Below are positions 8,018 through 16,505 of a stretch of 64,000 nt of DNA, piece after piece; the first letter of the stretch is position 1, and the number at the start of each line of letters is the position of its first letter. This stretch comes from Gracilibacillus suaedae (GTDB lineage: Bacteria; Bacillota; Bacilli; Bacillales; Amphibacillaceae). Both the position numbers and the translations under genes were made by a program. Location of the stretch: positions 186,001 to 250,000 of the forward strand of contig NZ_JAGFVL010000020.1 of NCBI RefSeq assembly GCF_017599345.1, given 5' to 3'. A model generated the notes under the pieces. That model made no database searches. It had not been told where the DNA came from and saw only the letters and a list, made by a program, of their open reading frames with translations.

Positions 8018-9005
8018 CCGTTATATTTATGCTGTCACTCAGAAGCTCCCTCAATCACAAAGGAAGGATATTGCAGAAGAACTGCGCAGTTTAATTGAGG
8101 ATATGTTGGAGGAACGAGTCCAAGGTGAGAATGTTACAGTTAATGATGTGGAAGAAGTATTAATGGAACTAGGAAATCCGAGGCAATTGGCTCAAAAATA
8201 TAAAGGAACGAAAAACTATCTAATTGGACCAGAATTATTTGATAGCTACATGTTGGTATTAAAAATTGTCTTAATCTCAACTGCCATTGCAATATCTATC
8301 ACTTTCATTATCAAAACCATCATAAATCCAGTTACCATTCTGGATCATTTCGTCGAATTGATTGTCGCTTTTGTTACCGCTCTTCCAGCAGCTTTTGGCT
8401 GGACAACATTTGGCTTTGCAATCGCGGACCATTTCGGGGACATTAAAGCAAAAGATTTAGAGATTGGAACAGAATGGAAGCCATCGGATTTAGCCCCCAT
8501 TCCCGATGAAAAAAGGCAAATCAAGTACTGTGAGCCAATAGTGAGTATTACATTTTATACGTTATTAATCATCATGTTTGTTTTTTCTAATGAATACCTT
8601 GGGGTCTGGATTTTTCAAGATGGATTTTCTGATGTGGTTCCGTTTTTAAATAACGAAACATATACTACTTCCTTGTTGTTCCTTATTCTTATTATGGGTA
8701 TTGGAATAACAAAAGAATGCCTTAAGCTCATATACGGTAAGTGGACCTACAAGCTAGTCACTTATATAGCAATAGTTAATGTGATTTCAACTATAGCTGT
8801 ATTATTTATGATAAATGGAAACGCATTTTGGAACCCTGATTTTCTGCTTGAGCTTACACAAGCAGGTGTAATTACTGAAAATAGTGATGGATATAGAACT
8901 GTAAGTATGATTTGGAATCAATCTACATTATGGATTTTAGTTCTTCTAGTCGTAGGATTAATTTGGGAATTAATTGATGGATTGATTAAGGCTAACAAAA
9001 AATAA
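8004..9005 (+). CDS. HAAS domain-containing membrane protein
   Basis: 333 residues. The start is ATG 8004 (GGAGG 13 bases upstream), inside the end of the PadR gene, so translation is probably coupled. The N-terminal 70 residues (MIDRYIYAVTQKLPQSQRKDIAEELRSLIEDML) match the HAAS domain, a helical module found next to PadR regulators; GENVTVNDVEEVLMELGNPRQLA is its second half. About six hydrophobic segments follow (for example IVLISTAIAISITFIIK and LIVAFVTALPAAFGW). The role is unknown; such pairs are thought to be signalling modules, from which I infer stress sensing at the membrane. Confidence 0.85.
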   Translation: MEMIDRYIYAVTQKLPQSQRKDIAEELRSLIEDMLEERVQGENVTVNDVEEVLMELGNPRQLAQKYKGTKNYLIGPELFDSYMLVLKIVLISTAIAISITFIIKTIINPVTILDHFVELIVAFVTALPAAFGWTTFGFAIADHFGDIKAKDLEIGTEWKPSDLAPIPDEKRQIKYCEPIVSITFYTLLIIMFVFSNEYLGVWIFQDGFSDVVPFLNNETYTTSLLFLILIMGIGITKECLKLIYGKWTYKLVTYIAIVNVISTIAVLFMINGNAFWNPDFLLELTQAGVITENSDGYRTVSMIWNQSTLWILVLLVVGLIWELIDGLIKANKK

Positions 9006-9036
9006 AGTAAGTTGATTGAGAACTGTTGATTATCTG

Positions 9037-9070
9037 TCAACAACTCGTGGTTTAATCACGGGTTGTTGAC
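9037..9070. terminator. Hairpin between convergent genes
   Basis: GTCAACAACTCGTG pairs with CACGGGTTGTTGAC across a short loop. No T run follows on either side, so termination is uncertain. The structure overlaps the last codons of the NIPSNAP gene on the minus strand. Confidence 0.4.
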
Positions 9071-9414
9071 TCACTCCCCTTCACTGTGGATTCGATCGCT
9101 TCGTTCTTAACTTCCAAGAAATAATCATTAAATACACGTTCTCTACCACCATTTTTTTGATACCAGTCTTGAACTCTTTTAACATGGGCTTTATCACTTC
9201 TTACTTTGGACTCAATATTTAAGTATTCTTCATAAGTATCATATTCCCATATAGCAAAAATTTCTACCGTATCATCATCATTTTCCTTCATCCAGCGGCC
9301 AACCAATCGTGCTCCATGTTTTAATTGGTTCGACAAATTGGTGTTATGGAAATGAGAATTAAAGATTTCTACAAATTCTTTTTTCACAATGTAAAACTTC
9401 CTGCGATAAAACAT
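9052..9414 (-). CDS. NIPSNAP family protein
   Basis: 120 residues starting at MFYRRKFYIVKKEF; GGGAGGGAG lies upstream of this ATG, whereas the longer frame has no ribosome site. GARLVGRWM and VEIFAIWEYDTYEEYLNIESKVRSD are typical of the NIPSNAP/Dabb-like ferredoxin fold. These are small dimeric proteins of unknown biochemical role. The gene is convergent with the HAAS gene. Confidence 0.75.
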   Translation of the reverse strand: MFYRRKFYIVKKEFVEIFNSHFHNTNLSNQLKHGARLVGRWMKENDDDTVEIFAIWEYDTYEEYLNIESKVRSDKAHVKRVQDWYQKNGGRERVFNDYFLEVKNEAIESTVKGSESTTRD

Positions 9415-9537
9415 GAAAATACTCCCTCCCTGATTTCCTTCTATTTTTAATACGCTTTCATTTTTGATTGTTATTCTACACAAACTTTAAATCTAGTCTA
9501 AGGTTTCATTAGACTGTTACCCCTTCACCAAATATAA

Positions 9538-10005
9538 CTACTCCTTATTCATTTTACGTATGTAAGTTATTTGTCCGATATGATAAGCATTATGCGTGGT
9601 TGCATTTGCAATTAATGCCCACCACTCAGCTTTTACTGGAAAACCATTAACGCTGGATTCCAGATTCTCTTCCGTAATCAATTCTTGCCAGCGTAATAGC
9701 ACCTTTATTAATCTCTCTTTAAGCTCTGGGAAACTCCTGTTTTCGGGTATATGAAAACTATCCGCATTATCCGCTAGAGATTGTTGAGCATTAAAATCGG
9801 AATTTTCATACCTGATTTGCCAAACTTCATTCCAGTAAATAAGATGTTGTACAATTTCTGCGATACTATGACTCTCTTTATCAGGTTTCCAAAAGGCTTC
9901 CTCATTTGAAATGTCGTCAACTGCTTCTTCAAAAGAAGCATACCAGCTTCGATCATTTACGTTTGCCAACAACTGATCTAATAAAACCTCTTTAGCGTGA
10001 ATCAT
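9538..10005 (-). CDS. DinB family protein
   Basis: 155 residues forming a four-helix bundle. The metal-binding histidines of the family can be seen in IVQHLIYWNEVW and TTHNAYHIGQITYIRK. DinB-like proteins bind a divalent metal and include thiol-dependent transferases (bacillithiol or mycothiol S-transferases); in Bacillaceae bacillithiol is the usual partner, so that role is an inference. ATG follows GGAGGAGATGAGATAGA. Monocistronic. Confidence 0.88.
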   Translation of the reverse strand: MIHAKEVLLDQLLANVNDRSWYASFEEAVDDISNEEAFWKPDKESHSIAEIVQHLIYWNEVWQIRYENSDFNAQQSLADNADSFHIPENRSFPELKERLIKVLLRWQELITEENLESSVNGFPVKAEWWALIANATTHNAYHIGQITYIRKMNKE

Positions 10006-10151
10006 TCTATCTCATCTCCTCCGCTTGGTTTATATAGACATTCACTACTTCAAAATGATATCTTCTTCAATGATTTAATACTAACATAATATTCCAAAAT
10101 AGTTTATACAAAACAAGACGATCTTTGATGATCGCCTTGTTTAGATTATGG

Positions 10152-11357
10152 TTAATAAGCTCTAACAAATGCTTTTCCTTTCCACCATACCCAAACAGCA
10201 ATAACCATGCCTATCATTCCAGCGGCAAGCAAAATGAACTGGATATTCATTCCTGCTGAAGCTAACGCACTTACAACACCATATGCAATTGGATCAAAAC
10301 CATTCATCGCTAAGAAGATAATGCTCATCACTCGCCCCATGATTCGATTTTCGGTATTTTCTTGAACTGCTGTGAAAAAAGGGATAAACACAAATGCAAT
10401 CGAAAATCCGATGAAAAACAAGATAGTTGTCAGAAGCATTAAATTAGTTGCAATACTAAAAATAATGAAGAAAAGTAATGAAGCCATAAGCCCCATTAGC
10501 GATGTAAATCCTTTACGCTTCACTTTTACAAAACTCATCATCAGCGTGCCAATTACCATACCAACCCCTAAGCTAACCTCCATCAAACTTAAATTAATCG
10601 GTGTCCCGCCAAGAAGGTCAACTAACAAAGGCATAGCAATTTGCAGTCCACCAAATACAAAGAAATTTAACGTGATCAACACAATAATCCCTGTTAATAA
10701 GAATGTAGAAGATTTCATATAGGCAATACCTTCACGGAAATCTTCTAATGTGCTCTGATCACCCTTATACTCAACTGGTCCTTCCTTAATAAAAGGTGGA
10801 AAAACTACGAGAGCAGATAACAAAACCAATATAGTTGCCACAAAGTAACTAGTCGCTATCGAGCTAGTTTCCATGATTACACCTGCAAGGATTGGACCGA
10901 TAATAAAAGATATTTGATCTATACCTTGGAAATAAGCGTTTGCTTGCTGTAATTGCGATTTTTCCACTACTTTCGGTATCAGTGATGAGCTAGCTGGACC
11001 AAAAAATGCATCCAGCATACCAAATAAACCTACCGTAACGAATAATAAAGCTAGTGTCATCGAGTCACTTGCCACAAGCCAATAAATACAAAAAAGTACT
11101 AGTGCTTGTAGCAAGTTAGTACCAAACATAATTGTTGTTTTTTTGTACTTATCTGCCAATACTCCACCAAAAGTAATTAATAGTAAACGTGGCACTGTTG
11201 CCGTAATTAAAGCAATTCCTAAGATGCCAGGTGAACTTAATACATTGATGATATACCAAGAGGTCGTTGTCAGAAACATACTAAAGCCAACGATCGCAAA
11301 AACACCTGCAACTAACAATAACATATATGTGCGATTTCGAAAGATAGATTGTTTCAT
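10152..11357 (-). CDS. MFS transporter, probable drug efflux
   Basis: 401 residues with about 12 membrane spans, beginning MKQSIFRNRTYMLLLVAGVFAIVGF. The loop GGVLADKYKKTTIMFGTNLLQA carries the MFS motif A region. It resembles the MFS_3/enterobactin-exporter-like group. The ATG at 11357 is preferred (GGAG eight bases before it). It is divergent from a MerR-type regulator, and the promoter between them has the 19-bp spacer that MerR activators require, so this is probably a drug-inducible exporter. Confidence 0.88.
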   Translation of the reverse strand: MKQSIFRNRTYMLLLVAGVFAIVGFSMFLTTTSWYIINVLSSPGILGIALITATVPRLLLITFGGVLADKYKKTTIMFGTNLLQALVLFCIYWLVASDSMTLALLFVTVGLFGMLDAFFGPASSSLIPKVVEKSQLQQANAYFQGIDQISFIIGPILAGVIMETSSIATSYFVATILVLLSALVVFPPFIKEGPVEYKGDQSTLEDFREGIAYMKSSTFLLTGIIVLITLNFFVFGGLQIAMPLLVDLLGGTPINLSLMEVSLGVGMVIGTLMMSFVKVKRKGFTSLMGLMASLLFFIIFSIATNLMLLTTILFFIGFSIAFVFIPFFTAVQENTENRIMGRVMSIIFLAMNGFDPIAYGVVSALASAGMNIQFILLAAGMIGMVIAVWVWWKGKAFVRAY

Positions 11358-11394
11358 TGTCATTTCTCCATTTCTAATTGTTGTGTACTAAATC

Positions 11395-11425
11395 ATCTTA
11401 TGGTATATAGTAACTATATAGTCAA
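11395..11425 (-). promoter_or_regulatory. MerR-type promoter with 19-bp spacer and central palindrome
   Basis: Read on the minus strand: TTGACT (11420-11425), a 19-bp spacer, TAAGAT (11395-11400). The spacer contains TATATAGT-A-ACTATATA (11404-11420), a perfect 8-bp inverted repeat. Long 19-20 bp spacers filled by a palindrome are the signature of promoters that MerR proteins untwist when bound to inducer. Confidence 0.85.
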
Positions 11426-11443
11426 GACTGGAGTGTTGAAAAA

Positions 11444-12286
11444 ATGACTGAAAAAAATATTAAATATTTCACAACAGGTGAATTTGCCAAACTTTGCAAA
11501 GTAAACAAGCAAACACTTTTTTATTACGATCAAATCGGACTTTTATCACCTGTACTAAAAAATGAAAAAGGCTATCGCTATTATTCCATTCGCCAATTAG
11601 AGTTATTTTCTGTCATTGCTTTACTAAAGGATCTGGGTATGTCATTACATGATATTCGTCAATATGTTGAACATAAATCACCTGAAAAATTCTTAGCAAT
11701 CATGCATCAACAGAAAGAAAAAGTAGCGAAACAACGAATGGAAATAGAAATGAAAGAGAATATGATCGATGCACAAATTGAATTAATGAGTAAAGCATCG
11801 AGTATAGATTTTGATCAAGTCAGTGTTGAACGATTACCAGAACAAACATATTATTTAAGCAAAAATATCGAAAATATTTCGGATGAAAAATTTTTTGAAG
11901 TGTTCTCAGACTTTGTAGATGAATTATACAAATCACATCTTGATACCGGATATCCTATCGGTGGCTTAACTAAGAGAGAACAAGTGCTAAAGGGGGAGTT
12001 TACTAATTATAGTTATTTATATATAAAGCAACTTCATTCTCAGAAGGATAGCCCATATTTCAAGACGATAACAGGTGACTTTTTAATCGGCTACCATATA
12101 GGGGAGGATAAGAAAATCCACCACACATATAAACGACTTTTGTTAGAGATGAATCGATTAAATTTAGAGTTAGGAGATTATGTTTTAGAAGAATATATTT
12201 ATGACACTGTCGTTAAAAACAGCGAGGAGCAATATGTGACAAAGATTATGATGCAGGTGAGACCTAAAGTAGATATTACGTTCTAA
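11444..12286 (+). CDS. MerR family transcriptional regulator
   Basis: 280 residues. The N-terminal winged helix YFTTGEFAKLCKVNKQTLFYYDQIGLL and KGYRYYSIRQLELFSVIALLKDLGMSLHDIRQYV is diagnostic, followed by the coiled coil around residues 85-115 (HQQKEKVAKQRMEIEMKENM) and a large C-terminal domain consistent with the GyrI-like/BmrR effector-binding fold (MMQVRPKVDITF at the end). It should activate the divergent MFS exporter gene when it binds a drug, and probably represses itself from the same operator. Confidence 0.9.
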   Translation: MTEKNIKYFTTGEFAKLCKVNKQTLFYYDQIGLLSPVLKNEKGYRYYSIRQLELFSVIALLKDLGMSLHDIRQYVEHKSPEKFLAIMHQQKEKVAKQRMEIEMKENMIDAQIELMSKASSIDFDQVSVERLPEQTYYLSKNIENISDEKFFEVFSDFVDELYKSHLDTGYPIGGLTKREQVLKGEFTNYSYLYIKQLHSQKDSPYFKTITGDFLIGYHIGEDKKIHHTYKRLLLEMNRLNLELGDYVLEEYIYDTVVKNSEEQYVTKIMMQVRPKVDITF

Positions 12287-12321
12287 TTGTTGTTCTCCCT
12301 TTTTTGTTGCAGGTTCCAAGA

Positions 12322-12412
12322 TTTATTGGCAACTCTACTAGTTTATTTGCATTTGTCGGGATTTATTTGCAAGTCGACTTGTTTATTTGCAGATTCCCTG
12401 TCTTTATTTGCA
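12322..12412. repeat. Short-period repeats, five units of about 20 bp
   Basis: TTTATT(T/G)GCA recurs at 12322, 12342, 12362, 12382 and 12403, so the period is 20, 20, 20, 21 bp; the bases between units differ. On the minus strand the unit is TGCAAATAAA. The array lies just after the merR gene and before its terminator. A very similar array with exact 21-bp period is at 55937-56032. Confidence 0.8.
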
Positions 12413-12479
12413 ACTTCTTCAGTTCTTAATATCAGATCACTTAAAATAGAGAACGCAATCATATATTGATCACATTTAA

Positions 12480-12507
12480 AATGAGGTGCGAATTGCACCT
12501 CATTTTT
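12480..12507. terminator. Rho-independent terminator between merR and the PTS operon
   Basis: ATGAGGTGC-GAATT-GCACCTCAT followed by TTTTTG on the plus strand and by A/T-rich DNA on the other; it serves convergent transcripts. Confidence 0.8.
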
Positions 12508-12551
12508 GTTTGCTGTTTACAGTTTTGCATCTCTAAACCGGACATATTAAG

Positions 12552-13043
12552 TTACTTTTTTTCAATATGAAATAAAATGTCTTTTCCGCATTCGACATCT
12601 TGTTCACTCGCGACATTGCTCAACGCAAAATCTTCACCATTCAATAAAATAATAGGCGTCACTGTTTTATATCCTTCCCCTGCAACCGCATCAATATCAA
12701 ATGTAGCTAATAGATCTCCTTTTCTTACCTTTTGACCATTCTCTACTTGAATATCAAAACCTTTTCCATCTAATTCAACGGTTTCAAGACCCATGTGTAC
12801 TAAAATTTCAGCTCCACCATCGGTTTTCAGGTTAATCGCATGTTTTGTCTTAAATACATCCACTACTTCTCCATCTATTGGTGACACAACTTGATCACCT
12901 GTTGGTTCAATCGCGATGCCATCTCCCATCATTTTTTGCGAGAACACTTGATCTGGCACTTGTTCCAACGGCAGTAATTTTCCAGTTAATGGCGCAATCA
13001 AATCTGTATTGGCTTCTTTTTTCTTAAATAGGTTCTTTAACAT
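12552..13043 (-). CDS. PTS glucose-type EIIA protein
   Basis: 163 residues, the stand-alone EIIA of the glucose superfamily. The phosphorylated histidine is His83 in EILVHMGLETV and the helper is His68 in KTKHAINL; SPIDGEVVDVF and GDLLATFDIDA are other family motifs. It receives phosphate from HPr and passes it to the EIIB domain of the nearby EIICB. It is the last gene of a three-gene operon, three bases after the EEP-family gene. Confidence 0.93.
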   Translation of the reverse strand: MLKNLFKKKEANTDLIAPLTGKLLPLEQVPDQVFSQKMMGDGIAIEPTGDQVVSPIDGEVVDVFKTKHAINLKTDGGAEILVHMGLETVELDGKGFDIQVENGQKVRKGDLLATFDIDAVAGEGYKTVTPIILLNGEDFALSNVASEQDVECGKDILFHIEKK

Positions 13044-13046
13044 GTT

Positions 13047-13853
13047 TTAGCCCCTCCTATTTAGTTCGTCTATTATTACATCTACCCCATAATGGTCCGA
13101 GATAACCTTACTATTCTTACCATTGAAAATGACGTTGGACGATTTTACATGAATCGGTTCATTAACAAAAATGAAATCAATCCGTTTATCCTTGCCATTC
13201 CCTTTCCATCCAGCAATTTCACCACGAACAGTAACACCGCTATCTCGTTCGGTAGCTAAGTTATATGTATCTTTCCAACCTTTGGAAATAAGATAATCAT
13301 AACCTTCCTCACGCTTTTCTGCTTCGCTATTAAAATCGCCTAGTAAAAATACTCGATTGCCTCTACTAGCAACACTCATTAACTGATCCAATTGATAGTG
13401 ACTTGGCTCTTCTTCATCATTCCACCAGCCTAGATGACAAGAAATGAATGTTTGTACACTAGCATCCATTTCAACATCTACTACTAATGCAACTCTTGTT
13501 TTCCAGAAATAATAATCTGTAGACTTGGTAAGATAATACTTTTCTACATGTTTTATTGGGTGCTTCGTAATAATTGCAAGACCTTCCTCATACTCATCAA
13601 ATGCTTGGTGAGCACTGACCCACTCCAATTGATATCTTGTTTCACCTAATAGTTCCATCTCATTTAAAACAACTTGCCCGTAGTTATCCTCACGAATTTG
13701 ACCATCTACAAGATTAGATGATTCCTTCTGACTCACCTCTTGTAAGGCTATGACATCATACTCTTTTTCAACGATTGTTTTTGCTAATGAAGCGATTTTT
13801 GTGAGTTGATCCTCTTCTTGCCACGAATGACAATTTAACGTTAATAAGCGCAT
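13047..13853 (-). CDS. Endonuclease/exonuclease/phosphatase (EEP) family hydrolase
   Basis: 268 residues, no signal peptide. Motifs of the EEP fold are in order: LLTLNCHSWQ, VIALQEV (metal-binding Glu), CHLGWWND, LLGDFNSE (Asp/Asn), RIDFIFVN and SDHYGVDV (catalytic His). The family covers nucleases, lipid phosphatases and sphingomyelinases. Placed between EIIA and EIICB and one base from the latter, it likely acts on a phosphorylated sugar product imported by this PTS; that is inference from context. Confidence 0.85.
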   Translation of the reverse strand: MRLLTLNCHSWQEEDQLTKIASLAKTIVEKEYDVIALQEVSQKESSNLVDGQIREDNYGQVVLNEMELLGETRYQLEWVSAHQAFDEYEEGLAIITKHPIKHVEKYYLTKSTDYYFWKTRVALVVDVEMDASVQTFISCHLGWWNDEEEPSHYQLDQLMSVASRGNRVFLLGDFNSEAEKREEGYDYLISKGWKDTYNLATERDSGVTVRGEIAGWKGNGKDKRIDFIFVNEPIHVKSSNVIFNGKNSKVISDHYGVDVIIDELNRRG

Positions 13854-13854
13854 G

Positions 13855-15504
13855 TTAGCCTCCTAAATAATCTTGAACCTCTGATTTCATGACATCCGCT
13901 TTTGGTCCGTAAATCGCTTGAACACCGCGATCTTTAAGCACTAGTCCAATTGCTCCTGTCTTCTTCCATTCCTCTTCTTTTTTTACTTCTTCAATATTTT
14001 TAACCGTAACACGAAGCCTTGTCATACAAGCGTCCACATCTTCAATGTTATCTTCTCCACCTAAAAGTGCAACAATTTGGCCCGCAGTAGAATTATTACC
14101 TTCATTCTTCGATGTCTTTTCTGCTTTATGCTCAGCCCCATCATCATCTGTATAATTACCAGCACGCCCTGGTGTTGGTAAGTTCATTTTTTTGATTAAA
14201 AAGTTGAAAACTACATAGTTTAAAACAAAGAATACGACACATACAATAACAAAATTAAGCACATCTTGTATTAATCCAGCATTGATCGTCATGGGCAATC
14301 GTGTCAGTAACTCAATATTACCGAAAGCATGGATACGTAAATCAATAATATCTACAACTGCAAAACTTAATCCGGCTATAACAGCATAGACAACATACAA
14401 TAATGGCGCAGCAAACATAAACATAAATTCAATTGGCTCTGTTACCCCTGTTAAAAATACAGCAAGTCCTGCTGACAAAAACATCGATTTATATTTTGCT
14501 TTTTTATCTTTATCTACATTTTTATACATCGCTAACGCCGCAGCAATCAATCCAGCTGAACTTAAAATCATTTGTCCCATCTTAAATCGTGCAGGAGTAA
14601 CGTCTTGCAATAACTGGTTATATGCATTTACATCACCAGCAGCAAGTAAGTTATTTAAGTCTGAAATCCAAGCTAACCACAAAGGATCTTGTCCAGCAAC
14701 AACACTTCCTTCGTTTGCACCAGACATAATTGTATAGGTACCACCTAATTCTGTATAGTTAATTGGCACTGTCAACATATGATGTAACCCAAAAGGTAGT
14801 AATAACCGCTCTAACGTACCAAATATAAAAGGTGCTATGATAGGAGCTGAATCTCGTGAAGTCGCAATCCAACGACCAAAGTCGTTAAGTAAACCCTGGA
14901 TGAAAGGCCATACAAAGGATAATACAACACCTACTATAACCGACCATAAAATAACTACAAATGGTACAAAGCGCTTTCCATTAAAAAAGGCTAATGCTTG
15001 TGGTAACTTATTAAAATTATAATATTTATTAAAGATACTTGCACCTATAAAACCAGATATAATCCCAACAAATACCCCCATATTTAAAGCAGGGGCTCCT
15101 AAGATCATCGTAAAATAATCAGATACAACTAATTCACTGCCTAATAATGAAGTAGCTAATGCTTCAGAATCATTAACCATTTCTCCTGAAACACCAAAAA
15201 TTGCACCGGTTACACGATTAATGAGAACAAATGCTAATAATGCTGCAAAAGCTCCTCCAGCTCGTTCTTTCGCCCATGATCCACCAATCGCTACGGCAAA
15301 TAATACGTGAAGGTTTTCAATTATTGCCCAACCTAATTGTTCCATCACATTACCAACACTTAATAATAAAGAAATATCATCACCAGTCATGGCAACTAAT
15401 TTACCTAATGAAATCATAATACCAGCAGCAGGCATAACGGCTACAACAACCAGTAAAGCCTTTCCAAGTTTCTGCCAGAAATCAAATGACATAAACTTCC
15501 CCAT
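13855..15504 (-). CDS. PTS EIICB component, glucose/maltose superfamily
   Basis: 549 residues: a membrane EIIC domain of about ten spans (KLGKALLVVVAVMPAAG to about residue 430), then a charged linker and an EIIB domain with the phosphocysteine Cys493 in DVDACMTRLRVTV. FGTLERLLLPFGLHHMLTVPIN and TGVTEPIEFMFMF mark the sugar-binding core. The order C-B without fused A fits the separate EIIA gene. Substrate: glucose, maltose or a glucoside; the sequence does not decide. It heads the operon and is preceded by a promoter with a palindromic operator. Confidence 0.92.
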   Translation of the reverse strand: MGKFMSFDFWQKLGKALLVVVAVMPAAGIMISLGKLVAMTGDDISLLLSVGNVMEQLGWAIIENLHVLFAVAIGGSWAKERAGGAFAALLAFVLINRVTGAIFGVSGEMVNDSEALATSLLGSELVVSDYFTMILGAPALNMGVFVGIISGFIGASIFNKYYNFNKLPQALAFFNGKRFVPFVVILWSVIVGVVLSFVWPFIQGLLNDFGRWIATSRDSAPIIAPFIFGTLERLLLPFGLHHMLTVPINYTELGGTYTIMSGANEGSVVAGQDPLWLAWISDLNNLLAAGDVNAYNQLLQDVTPARFKMGQMILSSAGLIAAALAMYKNVDKDKKAKYKSMFLSAGLAVFLTGVTEPIEFMFMFAAPLLYVVYAVIAGLSFAVVDIIDLRIHAFGNIELLTRLPMTINAGLIQDVLNFVIVCVVFFVLNYVVFNFLIKKMNLPTPGRAGNYTDDDGAEHKAEKTSKNEGNNSTAGQIVALLGGEDNIEDVDACMTRLRVTVKNIEEVKKEEEWKKTGAIGLVLKDRGVQAIYGPKADVMKSEVQDYLGG

Positions 15505-15530
15505 AAAATATTGTCCCCTTTATCTTTATT

Positions 15531-15582
15531 TGTTCAAACGTTTGCACAGATATATTCTAAAATATAAACTATATTAAATCAA
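15531..15582 (-). promoter_or_regulatory. Promoter and operator of the PTS operon
   Basis: On the minus strand TTGATT (15577-15582), 17 bp, TAGAAT (15554-15559) form a sigma-A promoter. At 15531-15548, over the likely transcription start, lies TGTTCAAACGTTTGCACA, a near-perfect palindrome centred on CG, as in LacI-family operators or CcpA cre sites. A second half-matching copy (AAAACGATTGCACA) is at 15621-15634. Confidence 0.75.
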
Positions 15583-15696
15583 GAATAATTTATTTTAGGT
15601 TTTTTCTAGTTATTTTAAGGAAAACGATTGCACAAATAAACTGATTTTTATTGGGATTGTGATATAGAAGTAATAGGGTTTGCTAGTGGGACAGAA

Positions 15697-15724
15697 AAAC
15701 TCCTCATTTATGAATGAGGAGTTT
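15697..15724 (-). terminator. Rho-independent terminator of the sugar-oxidation operon
   Basis: AAACTCCTCATT-TATG-AATGAGGAGTTT, a 12-bp stem followed on the minus strand by TTTTTCTG. It lies seven bases beyond the stop of the isomerase at 15731. Confidence 0.85.
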
Positions 15725-15730
15725 CATTTC

Positions 15731-16492
15731 TTATTTATTAATCACTTTTTTCAAATTAACAACATTCTCTTCAGCACTTTCGAGCGGATCTCCATCGAAT
15801 TGTTCTTGTTCAATTACATACCAATCAACACCGACAGATTCGCCTGTTTCCCATAATGTTGCGATATCTAATGAACCTTTTCCAATTTCAATGCTGCGTT
15901 TTTCATCATTTTCTACTGTCATATCTTTAATGTGTAAGGACACAACTAGATCCTCATATGCTTTGATCGTTTGTAAGGGATCTACCCCAGCATGTGTTGC
16001 CCAGTAACAATCTAGCTCCATCTTTACATACTCACGATCTGTTTCCTCAAAAAGAATGTCAAAACCTCTTTTTCCATTACCAAGATCGAAAAATTCCATA
16101 TTATGATTATGATACGCAAAAGTGAATCCAGCATCGGCGCATTTTCGTCCAATCTCATTTAATTCTTCTGCGGCACGGTAATAGGCACCTTCATCAGTCC
16201 TTAATTCTTCCGGTAATATCGGACAAATAATCAAATCATTACCAATTGTTTTATTATAGGTTAACGAAGCCTCTAGTTGATCACCTGTTAAACTGTCAAA
16301 AGGCATATGACTGCCAGCAGCAACTAATCCGGCTTCATCCATTACTTGCTTCAATTCGTTTGCAGGTGTATCAAAAAATCCGGCAAACTGTACTGCCTCA
16401 TAACCCATTTCACCCAATTTACGTAAAGTACCTAAAAAATCTTTTGAAGTATGATCTCGTACTGAATACAATTGAATTGCAATTTTCCCCAT
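15731..16492 (-). CDS. Sugar phosphate isomerase/epimerase (AP2Ec/IolE-like TIM barrel)
   Basis: 253 residues with the pattern of the xylose-isomerase-like barrel: IAIQLYSVRDH at the N-terminus, HNHNMEFFDL, VKMELDCYWATHAGVDP and VSLHIKDMT, which carry the metal-binding Glu, Asp and His residues. Relatives include inosose dehydratase (IolE), hydroxypyruvate isomerase and recently described 3-ketoglycoside lyases/epimerases. It is the last of five co-directional genes with 13-bp spacing, so a role in reshaping or cleaving an oxidised sugar is likely. Confidence 0.88.
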   Translation of the reverse strand: MGKIAIQLYSVRDHTSKDFLGTLRKLGEMGYEAVQFAGFFDTPANELKQVMDEAGLVAAGSHMPFDSLTGDQLEASLTYNKTIGNDLIICPILPEELRTDEGAYYRAAEELNEIGRKCADAGFTFAYHNHNMEFFDLGNGKRGFDILFEETDREYVKMELDCYWATHAGVDPLQTIKAYEDLVVSLHIKDMTVENDEKRSIEIGKGSLDIATLWETGESVGVDWYVIEQEQFDGDPLESAEENVVNLKKVINK

Positions 16493-16505
16493 ATGTTACG
16501 CCTCC

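Noticed and set aside
10372-10722. 116-residue plus-strand frame
   Set aside because: Shadow of the MFS transporter gene; lysine- and isoleucine-rich composition is what membrane genes give in antisense.
12322-12412. CRISPR-like array
   Set aside because: Units are about 10 bp with 10-bp gaps; there are no 25-40 bp spacers and no cas genes.
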